Shown: positions 1-8,003, numbered from the stretch's first letter. The stretch is DNA of 12,383 bases from Coemansia sp. RSA 922 (GCA_027577415.1 JANBQS010000765.1:1-12383), one strand, 5' to 3'. Notes: generated by a model not told the origin, from the letters alone. Made by a program: numbers and translations.

Positions 1-60
1 GATATGTACTATGACGACGACGAGGAGATTGTGAACGACGACGATGATTACTTCTTCTAA
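1..60 (+). CDS. eRF1 paralogue, C-terminal end only (partial)
   Basis: Frame 1 is open from the window edge to a TAA at 58-60 and encodes an acidic tail, DMYYDDDEEI... ending ...DDDDYFF. This closely resembles the tail of the complete eRF1 gene downstream ([10 protein letters not shown]... ending ...DEDGYFF): both have DMYYD, an Asp/Glu run, and a final Y-F-F. Acidic C-termini are typical of eukaryotic class 1 release factors, where the C domain contacts eRF3. I infer that this is the 3' end of an upstream tandem eRF1 copy on the same strand. Only 19 residues are visible, so an unrelated protein with an acidic tail cannot be strictly excluded, but the shared DMYYD and YFF make paralogy much more likely. 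The 3' flank (61 onward) shows no similarity to the 3' flank of the second copy, so the duplication is not recent. Confidence 0.75.
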   Translation, partial: DMYYDDDEEIVNDDDDYFF

Positions 61-525
61 ATTCTGGTGACACTAGATTATCCCACCCTTGGTCTGACCA
101 AGTAGAGATATTTTTTGTCAGGCATGGTCTTTTCTTCTTAATACTATTTATGAAACACTTCATTGCTCTTTGAATAGTAGCATCGTACATCTTTTTTTCC
201 CCAGTGCTTTGTTTGTGCAATTGTCTGGCGACTATGAATATACTCGCCTCAATGACCTTTATAATTCTTGAGAGCATTGCTTTCAAAGCATGCCACCCAA
301 GCATTACCTTCAAAGTGGGATGACAGAGCTTTATATTCAAAGCCTTTGAACATGTTTCTTTTCTTTTTGGGCTTCAACCACTACTCACGCAGCTCGCAAG
401 TCTTTGCTCTCTTTCTTTCATCCACTTTTTTATTTTTTATTTTCCAAAAGCTTTCACTTCATTTTTTACTCTATCATTGCCACCAAACACGCACAGACCT
501 GTCCATAACAAAGTCAATACCGACC
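61..525 (+). promoter_or_regulatory. spacer and promoter region between the two eRF1 genes
   Basis: This 465-bp spacer contains the 3' flank of the first eRF1 copy and the promoter/leader of the second. No canonical AATAAA is seen just after the first stop. The notable element is the period-27 repeat at 273-353. The last ~170 bases before the ATG at 526 are pyrimidine-rich (T/C runs at 355-380 and 400-445), like the leaders of other genes in this window. The frame of the eRF1 start codon is open upstream to 265 and contains an in-frame ATG at 352, but the predicted residues there are an Phe/Leu-rich translation of the T-rich leader and match nothing in eRF1. Confidence 0.6.
273..353 (+). repeat. 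degenerate 27-bp tandem repeat, 3 units, in the eRF1 promoter
   Basis: Three copies of the 16-mer AGCWTTnnnTTCAAAG begin at 273, 300 and 327, exactly 27 bases apart. The fixed positions AGC, TT and TTCAAAG agree in all three; the remaining 11 bases of each unit differ. In unit 3 the TTCAAAG core is followed by CTTTGAA, giving an inverted repeat with a 1-base centre at 336-350. The array lies about 175-250 bp upstream of the eRF1 ATG. It could be an evenly spaced transcription-factor site array or the relic of a short tandem duplication. Read in the eRF1 frame it gives a 9-residue pattern ALxSK, but no start codon precedes it. I know of no named element with this sequence. Confidence 0.7.
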
Positions 526-1995
526 ATGAGCACTACAGACGTCGACAAGCAAGTTGAGATATGGAAGACGAAGCGTCTCATCAAGGGTCTCTCAATGGCT
601 AGAGGGTAAGTTTCCGCCTGCTTGTCGATGTTAGTGCCGCAGCAAATATTACAATGTATGTTTTTCTAATCCATCTAAACACTTTGCCTTGCTCTACACG
701 TTTATTTTTATTGTTTATTTGATAGCAGTGGTACGTCAATGATTTCGCTGGTGAGAAGACCTGGTGACCAGATTGCAGAAGCAAACAGACTGCTGGTTAA
801 GGAATACGGAACTGCCTCCAACATCAAGTCGCACGTTAACCGTCTCTCTGTGTTGTCAGCCATTACATCGGCGCAACAGTGTCTGAAGAATTACTCGCGG
901 ACGCCCAAAAATGGCCTTGTCGTATTCTGTGGTACCATGCTGACAGAGGAGGGCAGGGAGAAGAAGGTCAGCATCCATTTTGAGCCCTTCAAGCCCATTA
1001 ACACGACCCTGTATATGTGTGACAACAAGTTCCACGTTGACGCACTACAAGAGCTTCTAGAAAACGATAGCAGCTTTGGTTTCATTATCATTGACGGTAA
1101 CGGCTGTCTTTTTGGTCGAGTAACTGGAAACACTCGTGAAATTATCACGCAGTTCACTGTCGACCTGCCCAAAAAGCACGGTCGTGGTGGTCAGTCCGCA
1201 GCGCGTTTTGGACGTATTCGTATGGAGAAACGTCAACATTATGTCCGCAAGGTTACTGAACAGGCTGTCTCCTCATTTATCTCCAGTTCTACCAATATGG
1301 TTACTGAAACAGGCATTGTCGTGGCTGGTTCGGCCGAGTTCAAGCATGAGTTGCAGAAATCAGACCTGTTGGACCCACGCATTCGGGCCAAGATTATTGA
1401 TACCATCGACGTGTCTTATGGTGGCGTAAACGGTTTTGACCAAGCTATTACTCTGTCGCAGGCAGCGCTTTCTAACGTCAAACTGGTGCAAGAGTCAAAA
1501 CTTATTGGAAAGTTCTTTGACGAATTGGCTCTTGACACTGGTAAATATGCCTATGGTGTTCAGAGCACGCTAAAGGCTTTGGATATGAGAGTCATTGAGA
1601 CCCTTATTGTTTGGGAGAACTTGGATGTCAATCGGGTTGTCCTCCATCGTCCAGATGGTACTGAAGTTGAGCGCTTCCTTACGCCAGCTGAAGAGGCAGA
1701 CAGAACGAATTATTTGGATAGTGAGACTGGCGTTGAACTAGAGTTCCAGGAGAGGATGCCTTTGCTCGAGTGGTTGGCTGAGGTCTACAAGGAGAAGGGC
1801 GCTCAACTGGAGCTTGTTACTGACTGCTCGACCCTGGGCTCACAGTTTGTCAAGGGTTTTGGCGGTATAGGCGCTTTGCTACGCTACAAGATGGATATGG
1901 CCCAACTAGACGAGAACGAGGACAACGATATGTACTATGACCTTGACGAGGAGGTTGAGGAAGATAACGAGGATGAGGATGGCTACTTTTTCTAA
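526..1995 (+). CDS. SUP45: eukaryotic peptide chain release factor subunit 1 (eRF1), complete
   Basis: Class 1 translation termination factor: it recognises all three stop codons in the ribosomal A site, triggers peptidyl-tRNA hydrolysis and works with the GTPase eRF3. Two exons, 526-605 and 726-1995, join in frame to give 449 residues, close to the ~437 of other eRF1s. Stop-codon recognition motifs are intact: GTS at 29-31, TASNIKS with NIKS at 59-62, and YMCDNKF (YxCxxxF) at 123-129. The catalytic GGQ is at 181-183 in [10 protein letters not shown]. The C domain carries [11 protein letters not shown] and ends in an acidic tail. The ATG at 526 was chosen because it gives the normal eRF1 N-terminus ([13 protein letters not shown]) and has A at -3; an in-frame ATG at 352 would add a hydrophobic 58-residue extension unknown in the family. 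Oddities: the usually conserved IIPPKDQ after GTSMISL is VRRPGDQ here, and the stretch before [11 protein letters not shown] is longer and divergent. With the tail of another copy just upstream, this may be a diverging duplicate. Confidence 0.95.
606..725 (+). other. eRF1 intron (120 nt)
   Basis: Donor GTAAGT follows AGAGG at 601-605; the acceptor is TTTGATAG ending at 725. A CTAAT-type branch candidate lies at 666-670. Splicing here joins GG|C and gives [11 protein letters not shown], the length expected from the eRF1 motif ARGNGTSMISL. Use of the next AG at 728 would lose one residue, so the TAG at 725 is preferred. Confidence 0.85.
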
Positions 1996-2361
1996 ACCAT
2001 ATCGTCCAATTTCTTTCCTTTTTTCATTTTTTTAGGCTACCTACCATTTTGAGGCGTCAAATAATGTCGCCAAATCAATAAACATAAGAGTTTAGAGTAC
2101 TTGTCTTGCCCAGGTGTCGTAAATATATTCATTGGAGCTGTAGCCACTAATAATTGTCAAATCAATAGAGGCTTGGGCCTGTCGAGGTTCCAGATCTCAA
2201 TATCGTATGCATGTTTTTTTTCAACTTTGGTACCCACAAGGAATGGCTTATGTGTGCAGCACTGACCACATTAATTGAGGAAACTCAATTATACATCTAT
2301 TGTCTCTGCACTTATCCATTCCCCTTTATTACCATTTTACGTACGCGCTCCGCTAGTTCAA
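1996..2361 (+). other. intergenic spacer eRF1 - EFM3
   Basis: 366 bp with no supportable gene. The first part is the eRF1 3' region with a poly-A signal at 2077-2082. The second part must hold the promoter of the methyltransferase gene; it is AT-rich with T runs (2213-2221), but I see no clear TATA box. Short ORFs here begin without convincing starts and do not resemble anything. Confidence 0.6.
2077..2082 (+). terminator. poly-A signal of eRF1
   Basis: A perfect AATAAA lies 81 bases after the eRF1 stop codon, a usual distance for a cleavage/polyadenylation signal. Confidence 0.55.
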
Positions 2362-4196
2362 ATGGATCAGAAATGCGTTATCTGCAAAAGCGCGACATAC
2401 CACGAGCATGACGCGCTGATCACCAGCCTTCGAAAGCAATTCTGGCAAATGATACCCATGCGCCACTTTATCTGGGTAAGCATCAAGCAGCCATTATATT
2501 TTTTTGTATAGGGACCAACTTAGTTATGTGGAGTGGGTTAACTATCCACAATGATGCTAAACCTGTACATAAAAAATGAATAGGGAGACTGGGAGTCGAC
2601 TGATCTAGAGCGCGATGAAAACGCTGCGCTGCTGGCCTGCGTGCGAGTTCAGGGCGAAGTAATGAAGACGATAATATTCCACGAACATACGACGTCACAC
2701 AGCCCGTCACACCGTTACATCGTACTGTTCCTGAAAAAATATATCGAAAAGATTGAGAGCACGCCCAACTACGATCTAGACGACGAGCTTATGGAGTTTT
2801 ATGTGTCGTTGGCCGCAACTACTAACTTGTCAGCTGGTTCCACTGGAATGTGCTACAAGACGTATGCGCTGGATAAGGAGCAGTACACAAAGGTGGTTCT
2901 GAATGAGGAGCAAATGATGATCTCGCAGGGGACTACTGGATTACAAACTTGGGAGGCGAGCCTTCGACTGGCAGATTTCTTTGTTGAGCACCCAGGTAAG
3001 CTTCTAGTATGCATATATTAGATGCTGTTCACTCTTGCGTGGCCATTTCCTTACCAGCTAGGAAATGCGTGACTTACAAGCAATGGGTCTATACCTACTA
3101 ACGACTTTGCAACTTGCATAGATATTGTTCGTGGACAAAAGGTCGTTGAGCTGGGCGCTGGCTGTGGATTAGCAGGTAAGACAGAGCCTATATTGTTCAT
3201 GTTCCCTCCAGGCAAGATGGCATGCAAATACACGTGTAGATGTTGTCATACCAATGAGTGTATTGCGTGATAGAGGAATTCGTCCAGGTGACATGTCACT
3301 GCCTTGAGGTATAGCCTGAATACGCCTTCAAAGTACCGAGTCTTGCATATATTTGCTCTTGTGCTCACATGTGTAGGGTTTACATGTGCCGCGGTTGGCG
3401 CAGCTCACGTTTTGTCGACTGATTGCAGCGCCGCAGTTCTCAAGCTACTAGAGAGCAACCGCCAAAAGAGTAAGCATCAACCGAGCTAGTATGTAATACA
3501 AAGATGCTCTCACATATTTACTAATGACGTGCTTGTACAATGTGTTACGGAATATGACTTGGTAGATCCCGCATTCAAGGACAGTGTGCAAGTGGTGGAG
3601 CTCGACTGGGAGCACACTGACGAGTGCGCTAAGCTTTCAGACAGTGCCGATGTTGTCATTGGAGCGGACATTGTAAGTTTGTTGAGCGCAATCCGCTTAT
3701 ATGGCATATTCCCGCTTGGTACTCGCATCATCGATACACCTGACTCTTTTTTGTGTGTGTTTCCTTTCTTGTGGTGTAGACATATGACCCGACCATCGTA
3801 CCCGTGCTTGTGAATGCGCTCAAGGAAATGGTAGCATCTTCGCAACAAGTCGCGTACATTACAGCAACGATCAGGAACCAGGAGACATTCGACTTGTTTC
3901 TGCAGCTCATAGGCAAGTGCTTCTCTATGCAATGTACACGCATGTGTGCATATGACATGATATGTTGAATGTTCTTGTGGGCGATCTTTGTATGTTCACG
4001 ATAGCGATAATGCATCTATCGTTGTCTTATCTAATTTCCATCACCATACTCTGCGATGATCATCCTTTCATTTGTTGTAGACGAATCGGGCGTGCTGGGA
4101 AAGTCTGTCATGGACCTGTCTGAGACGAAGATGGCCACGCTGTGCCACCCGAACCCGACGGCCGACATTCGGCTCGTCCTAATCACTCGAAAGTGA
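2362..4196 (+). CDS. EFM3: eEF2 lysine methyltransferase (EFM3 / EEF2KMT / FAM86 family)
   Basis: Class I SAM-dependent methyltransferase of the METTL21-like group that methylates a lysine in translation elongation factor 2 in the cytosol. I assemble seven exons: 2362-2475, 2584-2995, 3122-3175, 3377-3469, 3566-3672, 3780-3912 and 4081-4196. They total 1029 nt in one frame, giving 342 residues (family about 330-340). Family features: GTTGLQTWEASLRLADF at 153-169, SAM motif I VELGAGCGLAG at 184-194, VQVVELDWE before the acidic post-motif, DVVIGADITYDP at 253-264 and YITATIRNQETF at 286-297. Six introns of 96-201 nt all end in TAG; TACTAAC or TACTAAT branch sites are visible at 3096 and 3519. 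The intron at 3913 has a GC donor. The least certain junction is exon 4/5, chosen because it restores the frame and the NxxxN stretch seen in relatives. The N-terminus has Cys5-x2-Cys8 and His14-x-His16, which I do not recognise from the family. Confidence 0.88.
3913..4080 (+). other. GC-AG intron in EFM3
   Basis: The exon ends ATAG and the intron begins GCAAGT, the classic form of the minor GC-AG donor, with acceptor TTGTTGTAG at 4080. Joining here gives LQLI-D-ESGVLGK in frame with the stop at 4194-4196. No GT donor nearby keeps the frame. Confidence 0.75.
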
Positions 4197-4588
4197 ATAT
4201 TCTCAGTAGATATATAGCAACATATTATATATATTGTCCCGAATTGAGTCATACCTGTGTGTCATCCGTATGAGCAGCATGCCGTTGCCAATCCCCTGTA
4301 TCTGCGTGTGTCGGCGGAATCCAAAGAAGTGCCTCGTCAGTCAAGAGAAAAAAATGTCGCAATTTCAGGCGGGATGAGCCAATCAGACGGCCCAGGCGTT
4401 AGGCACTCTCACAACAAGTCGAGCACGCAATCGCGGCTTTGTCTCCTACTTGTGCTCCTTCTTTATTCCAACACTTCATTTTGCACCCCTTGCCACTTTT
4501 GGACCTTCACGCCCTTGGCGGACTATTTAAACTCGACCACACGCGACTACACTTTTTGCTCCTTTCCCCTTTTCGGGTTTTGATAATT
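4197..4588 (+). promoter_or_regulatory. MET30-like gene promoter with CCAAT and TATA boxes
   Basis: The first ~50 bases after the EFM3 stop are an AT-rich run (ATATTATATATATTG near 4221-4235), a probable 3'-end region. A CCAAT box sits at 4379-4383 (GAGCCAATCAG). A TATA-like box TATTTAAA is at 4524-4531, 58-65 bases before the ATG at 4589. A C/T-rich leader follows. The frame of the coding region is open upstream to about 4439 but has no ATG there, so the start stays at 4589. Confidence 0.65.
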
Positions 4589-7075
4589 ATGACTAAAGAG
4601 TCAATTTCGCCTTCTCCAATTTCCTCTCACTCGCCACCTGTCCCCGATTCTCATTCTCATTCAACCGACCAGCTCGATACTCACACACCTCGCAGCGCCT
4701 CTTGCACTGGGCACAGACCGTCTAGTACTGAAGCCAGTATCAACAACACAACAATGAATTCGACCATGTCTGCGTACACGCCTGTATTTGCAGCACACGC
4801 CAACACGCAGGGCGACGACAGCTATCTGACTGTCGACATGCCCCAGCTGCCGTTGCGCCGCGCCAGCAGCCACGTAGATGCAGAAGATTCCCACGGCGCG
4901 CGCCAATCTCAGACTCGGAGGAGCACTAGTCTCCTCCGGTCGTGCGATAACAACGACAAGGCAAGCACTACTGGGCGCAAGCGTGGCTACTCTGAAATAG
5001 CCAGCGGTTCAGTTCCCGAACCGGTGGAGGTGGATATCCTGGCTCGACGTCGGTATCCGGCATTCGGTGGCAAGTGCTATCGCCACACTGCGCAGGTATA
5101 CGTGGCCGAGTCCAACAACACGCAGCGCGAGCTGCAAGAGTCGCTGCGCGCGCTGCCCGTAGTTGAGCAGACCAAAGTCAGCGGTATCTGGCGAGACTTT
5201 GCATCAGAGACGGCCGAGCGTCGACTGCTTATTCTGCAAGGGATTGTCAATCTCTGCTGCATCCCGCAGCTTTCTTATCTGAACAAGGTTGTGCCTCAGC
5301 AGCTCCGCGTTGACTTTATGGCAGCTGCACCACCTGACGTTTCGCTTAAAATCTTGTCCTACTTGGATGCAAAGTCGCTTTGTCAAGCAGCTCAGGTTTC
5401 GCGTACTTGGGCCTCTTTGGCTAATGACGATATTTTGTGGCACCGCATGTGTGCGCAGCACATAGACAAAGTGTGCAAAAAGTGCGGGTGGGGTCTGCCC
5501 TTGCTCGACCGGTCCAGCCGCCGCGTGTACGAGGCCACTGCGCGCCGCGCCCTAAGACTGGCGTCCAGCCATGGCGATAATGACGAGACCCTGCGCCCAT
5601 CTCGCCAACAACAACAGCGCTACGGCGACGACGCCATGGACAGTGCGCGAAATGCTGGCCAGCCATACTCGTTTGCCCTGCCTGTGGCCAACGTCACAGT
5701 CGAGCGTGCGCAAACTACTAACGACGTGGGGCCTCACCAGCTTGAGCAGCAGCGGCGGAGGATCCCAGTGTCGTCACTTATCAATCCGTCTGATATGGAC
5801 GTTTCGCTTATCAGCAGCGTATGTGCTCCGCAAAACACGGTGCAGTTTATGCAGGGTCCTCCGCAGCACGTGCCCGGTCAAGGGAGCGCTGGCCCATCGA
5901 TGGCAAGCAGCCTACATAGCGGTTCACACTACTTGCGCGACAAGAGATCTGAGAGTGGTAACCACAGCGATAGCAGCAGCGGTAATGAGGTGGCCGGCAA
6001 CAACACTGGCGGCAACGACCAGGGAACTGGCACCCAGCGCGCTCGCCGGCGGCCCTGGAAGGCCATTTTTGCTGAGCGGCAAGTAATTGCTAACAACTGG
6101 CGCCGGTTCCGCTACCACGAGTCCCAGGTGCAAGCGCACGCCGACGGCATCCTCTGCGTGCAGTTCAACGACGAGTACATGATTACCGGCTCGTACGACA
6201 GCAAAGTGCATGTGTGGGATGCTGAGACATTAGAGCTAGTGTCGGAACTGACCGGTCACACCATGCCAGTGCGCGCTCTCGAGTTTGATGACTGCAAGCT
6301 GTTCAGCGGCTCGCTCGACGGCACCGTCAAAATTTGGAATTACCGCGACGGCACATGTATCCGGACCCTGCGCGCGTTTGAGAATGGCGGCGTCATATCT
6401 CTATACCACGAGCGAGGCACATTGGTTGTCGGCGGCGAAAATGGCACTATCCGAGTGTACAATATCGCCAAGATGACTAGCTTTACGCTGACTGGCCACA
6501 CGGACTGGGTGAATGCGGTTAGACTGTATGGAGACAACACTCTGTTTTCTTGTTCGGACGACATGCTTATCAAACGCTGGGACTTGGAAGAGCGCCGATG
6601 TGTGAACACGTACTCTGGCCATTCTCATCACGTACAGTCTCTGCAACTGTCAGCCCGCGCGCCGCCTGCCTCGTCGCTTAATGGTGGTTCAGCATCTGTG
6701 CTTCCTCGCTCGCGTCGGGTCCCGAATAAGGAGGGCGAGGCTGAGCCTAAGCCGTTTATGATCTCTGGTTCCTTGGATAGCACTATGCGGGTATGGGATA
6801 TCGAGACTGGCGAGTGTTTGGATACCATTTTTGGCCATGTCGAGGGCATCTGGTCAATGGCATTCGACTCTTTGCGGGTAGTATCTGGCTCTAATGACGG
6901 CGTTGTGAAGGTCTGGGACACCTCGTCGCGCGCGTGCATATTTACTCTCCAAGTGTCTCAGGCTGCCATTAACTGCGTGGCGATCAGCGATACACGTATT
7001 GTAGTTGGAGACAACGAAGGTAACGCGCGTATCTACGACTTTAGAGATCGACGTGAGCTCGAGTCCAGCAATTAA
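4589..7075 (+). CDS. MET30: F-box/WD40 SCF ubiquitin-ligase receptor, Met30/SconB/Pof1 type
   Basis: Substrate receptor of an SCF E3 ubiquitin ligase. Yeast Met30, S. pombe Pof1 and Neurospora SCON-2 restrain sulfur-assimilation transcription factors and link this to cadmium or arsenic stress. Intronless, 828 residues. Order: Ser/Thr/Gln-rich low-complexity N-terminus (1-150); a helical region with LQESLRALPVVEQTKV and RRLLILQGIVNLCCIPQLSYL that matches the Met30 pre-F-box region; F-box from about 243 (VSLKILSYLDAKSLCQAAQVSRTW); then the Met30 signature CKKCGWGLPLL with Cys296 and Cys299. A disordered His/Gln/Ser/Gly-rich linker (~310-490) leads to RRPWKAIFAERQVIANNWR. Seven WD40 blades run from about 514 to 822, with FSCSDD and IFGHVEGIWSMAF as in Met30. 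Blade 5 holds an extra ~35-residue insert, placed as in yeast Met30. The ATG at 4589 is the first in frame and sits properly downstream of the TATA box. Cdc4/Fbw7-type proteins lack the CGWGLPLL signature, so Met30 type is preferred. Confidence 0.93.
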   Translation: MTKESISPSPISSHSPPVPDSHSHSTDQLDTHTPRSASCTGHRPSSTEASINNTTMNSTMSAYTPVFAAHANTQGDDSYLTVDMPQLPLRRASSHVDAEDSHGARQSQTRRSTSLLRSCDNNDKASTTGRKRGYSEIASGSVPEPVEVDILARRRYPAFGGKCYRHTAQVYVAESNNTQRELQESLRALPVVEQTKVSGIWRDFASETAERRLLILQGIVNLCCIPQLSYLNKVVPQQLRVDFMAAAPPDVSLKILSYLDAKSLCQAAQVSRTWASLANDDILWHRMCAQHIDKVCKKCGWGLPLLDRSSRRVYEATARRALRLASSHGDNDETLRPSRQQQQRYGDDAMDSARNAGQPYSFALPVANVTVERAQTTNDVGPHQLEQQRRRIPVSSLINPSDMDVSLISSVCAPQNTVQFMQGPPQHVPGQGSAGPSMASSLHSGSHYLRDKRSESGNHSDSSSGNEVAGNNTGGNDQGTGTQRARRRPWKAIFAERQVIANNWRRFRYHESQVQAHADGILCVQFNDEYMITGSYDSKVHVWDAETLELVSELTGHTMPVRALEFDDCKLFSGSLDGTVKIWNYRDGTCIRTLRAFENGGVISLYHERGTLVVGGENGTIRVYNIAKMTSFTLTGHTDWVNAVRLYGDNTLFSCSDDMLIKRWDLEERRCVNTYSGHSHHVQSLQLSARAPPASSLNGGSASVLPRSRRVPNKEGEAEPKPFMISGSLDSTMRVWDIETGECLDTIFGHVEGIWSMAFDSLRVVSGSNDGVVKVWDTSSRACIFTLQVSQAAINCVAISDTRIVVGDNEGNARIYDFRDRRELESSN

Positions 7076-7214
7076 AATTTGTTTTTTGGCGCACCTTGAC
7101 TTACTATTCTGGCTGTCAAAGGAAAAAAAGCCTATTGATACAAGCCAAGTAACTGGCTAACACACTCTTATGCATCCCTTCCAACTTCATACAAAACTAA
7201 TCTAATACCTTTGT

Positions 7215-7220
7215 AATAAA
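7215..7220 (+). terminator. poly-A signal of the MET30-like gene
   Basis: AATAAA in TGTAATAAAAATAG, 140 bases after the stop codon at 7073-7075. Confidence 0.5.
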
Positions 7221-7580
7221 AATAGAAACCCTGACTGTAACCAACTCCTTGGCATATTTTTTTTAAGAATAGCTACTGAATTGTCTGTTGCACTGGGAAA
7301 TTGGGGGCTTGATTGGTATATCCTCCGGCTGACAAGACGCTTCCTATTCATGGTTGGGTGGTTCTTTGCATTTTTGGCATAAATTGACATGGCTGAATGC
7401 TCAAGGGCGAGCCATACGAGATATGCAAGACAAGTTGTCAAAAAAACTTTACACAAACACGCATGCTCCTTGGATATCATGTGTGGTGGCGTTTTTTTTC
7501 AGTCATGAGTGCTATGCAAAAATATGGCAAGTTGCATTATACGGACAATTTTGACAAATACAGCTGAGCTTTTATACAAT

Positions 7581-7652
7581 ATTATCATGTCCATCTATCA
7601 ATTATCAGAGTCCACTTGTTTGTCTTAGACTCTTATAGATGGTAATGATAGT
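7581..7652. repeat. long imperfect inverted repeat / hairpin
   Basis: Arms 7581-7612 and 7628-7652 pair as follows: 7581-7588 with 7645-7652 (8 pairs, one T-G), a 2x2 mismatch, CCATCTAT 7591-7598 with ATAGATGG 7635-7642, an asymmetric bulge (8 versus 1 base), and AGAGTC 7607-7612 with GACTCT 7628-7633. The loop is 15 bases. About 22 pairs in an AT-rich spacer is more than chance would give. It could be a structured RNA, a 3'-end structure or a small MITE remnant; no target-site duplication is obvious. Confidence 0.55.
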
Positions 7653-7772
7653 TGGGTAAGAGATTTATTGCCACAATTGAACTTAACAAAAAATGAATGT
7701 TCTTGCCACCAACACCACAGTAAAAAAAAATAATGCAAGGAGGGGGTGTCACACAACCTTGATTGAATCGGA

Positions 7773-7786
7773 GTGTTAGCTAACAC
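7773..7786. promoter_or_regulatory. 14-bp perfect palindrome upstream of the small secreted-peptide ORF
   Basis: GTGTTAGCTAACAC is self-complementary over all 14 bases. It lies 218 bases before the ATG at 8004 and about 45 bases before a pair of TATAAG boxes. Such a site fits a homodimeric transcription factor; the factor is unknown. Confidence 0.5.
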
Positions 7787-8003
7787 GATAGTATTCATAA
7801 CTCAGTGCCAGAGCCACATGTCCACCATTATAAGCGGCACGTATAAGAATAGTACAGTGCTCAGACCAACCACTTTTATTTTTTTTTTACCATAGACCTG
7901 ACACTCTCTCTTGTCTTTTCTTCCTTTTCCCTAACTCAATATTTTCTCCCATCTTTTTTTTGCGCATTTTGGAACATTACTAGGACACGTATTATTGTTC
8001 AAT

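Larger units (their letters stand above)
7076..8003. other. intergenic region after MET30
   Basis: 928 bp without a supportable long gene. It contains the MET30 3' region, an imperfect 72-base hairpin (7581-7652), a 14-bp palindrome (7773-7786), two TATAAG boxes (7829-7834 and 7842-7847) and a C/T-rich leader (7872-7970) in front of a small ORF at 8004. A 66-codon open stretch at 7354-7554 has no ATG start and no recognisable motif. Confidence 0.6.

Noticed and set aside
3490..3565. Coding extension of EFM3 exon 5 upstream to 3490
   Set aside because: The frame is open, but no AG acceptor there joins exon 4 in frame; the TACTAAT branch site and TAG at 3565 restore the frame and the conserved length.
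4439..4588. N-terminal extension of the MET30-like ORF by 50 codons
   Set aside because: No ATG in the extension and a TATA box lies inside it, so it is promoter and leader.
7354..7554. 66-codon ORF in the MET30 downstream spacer
   Set aside because: No ATG at its open start, no recognisable motif and no promoter features.
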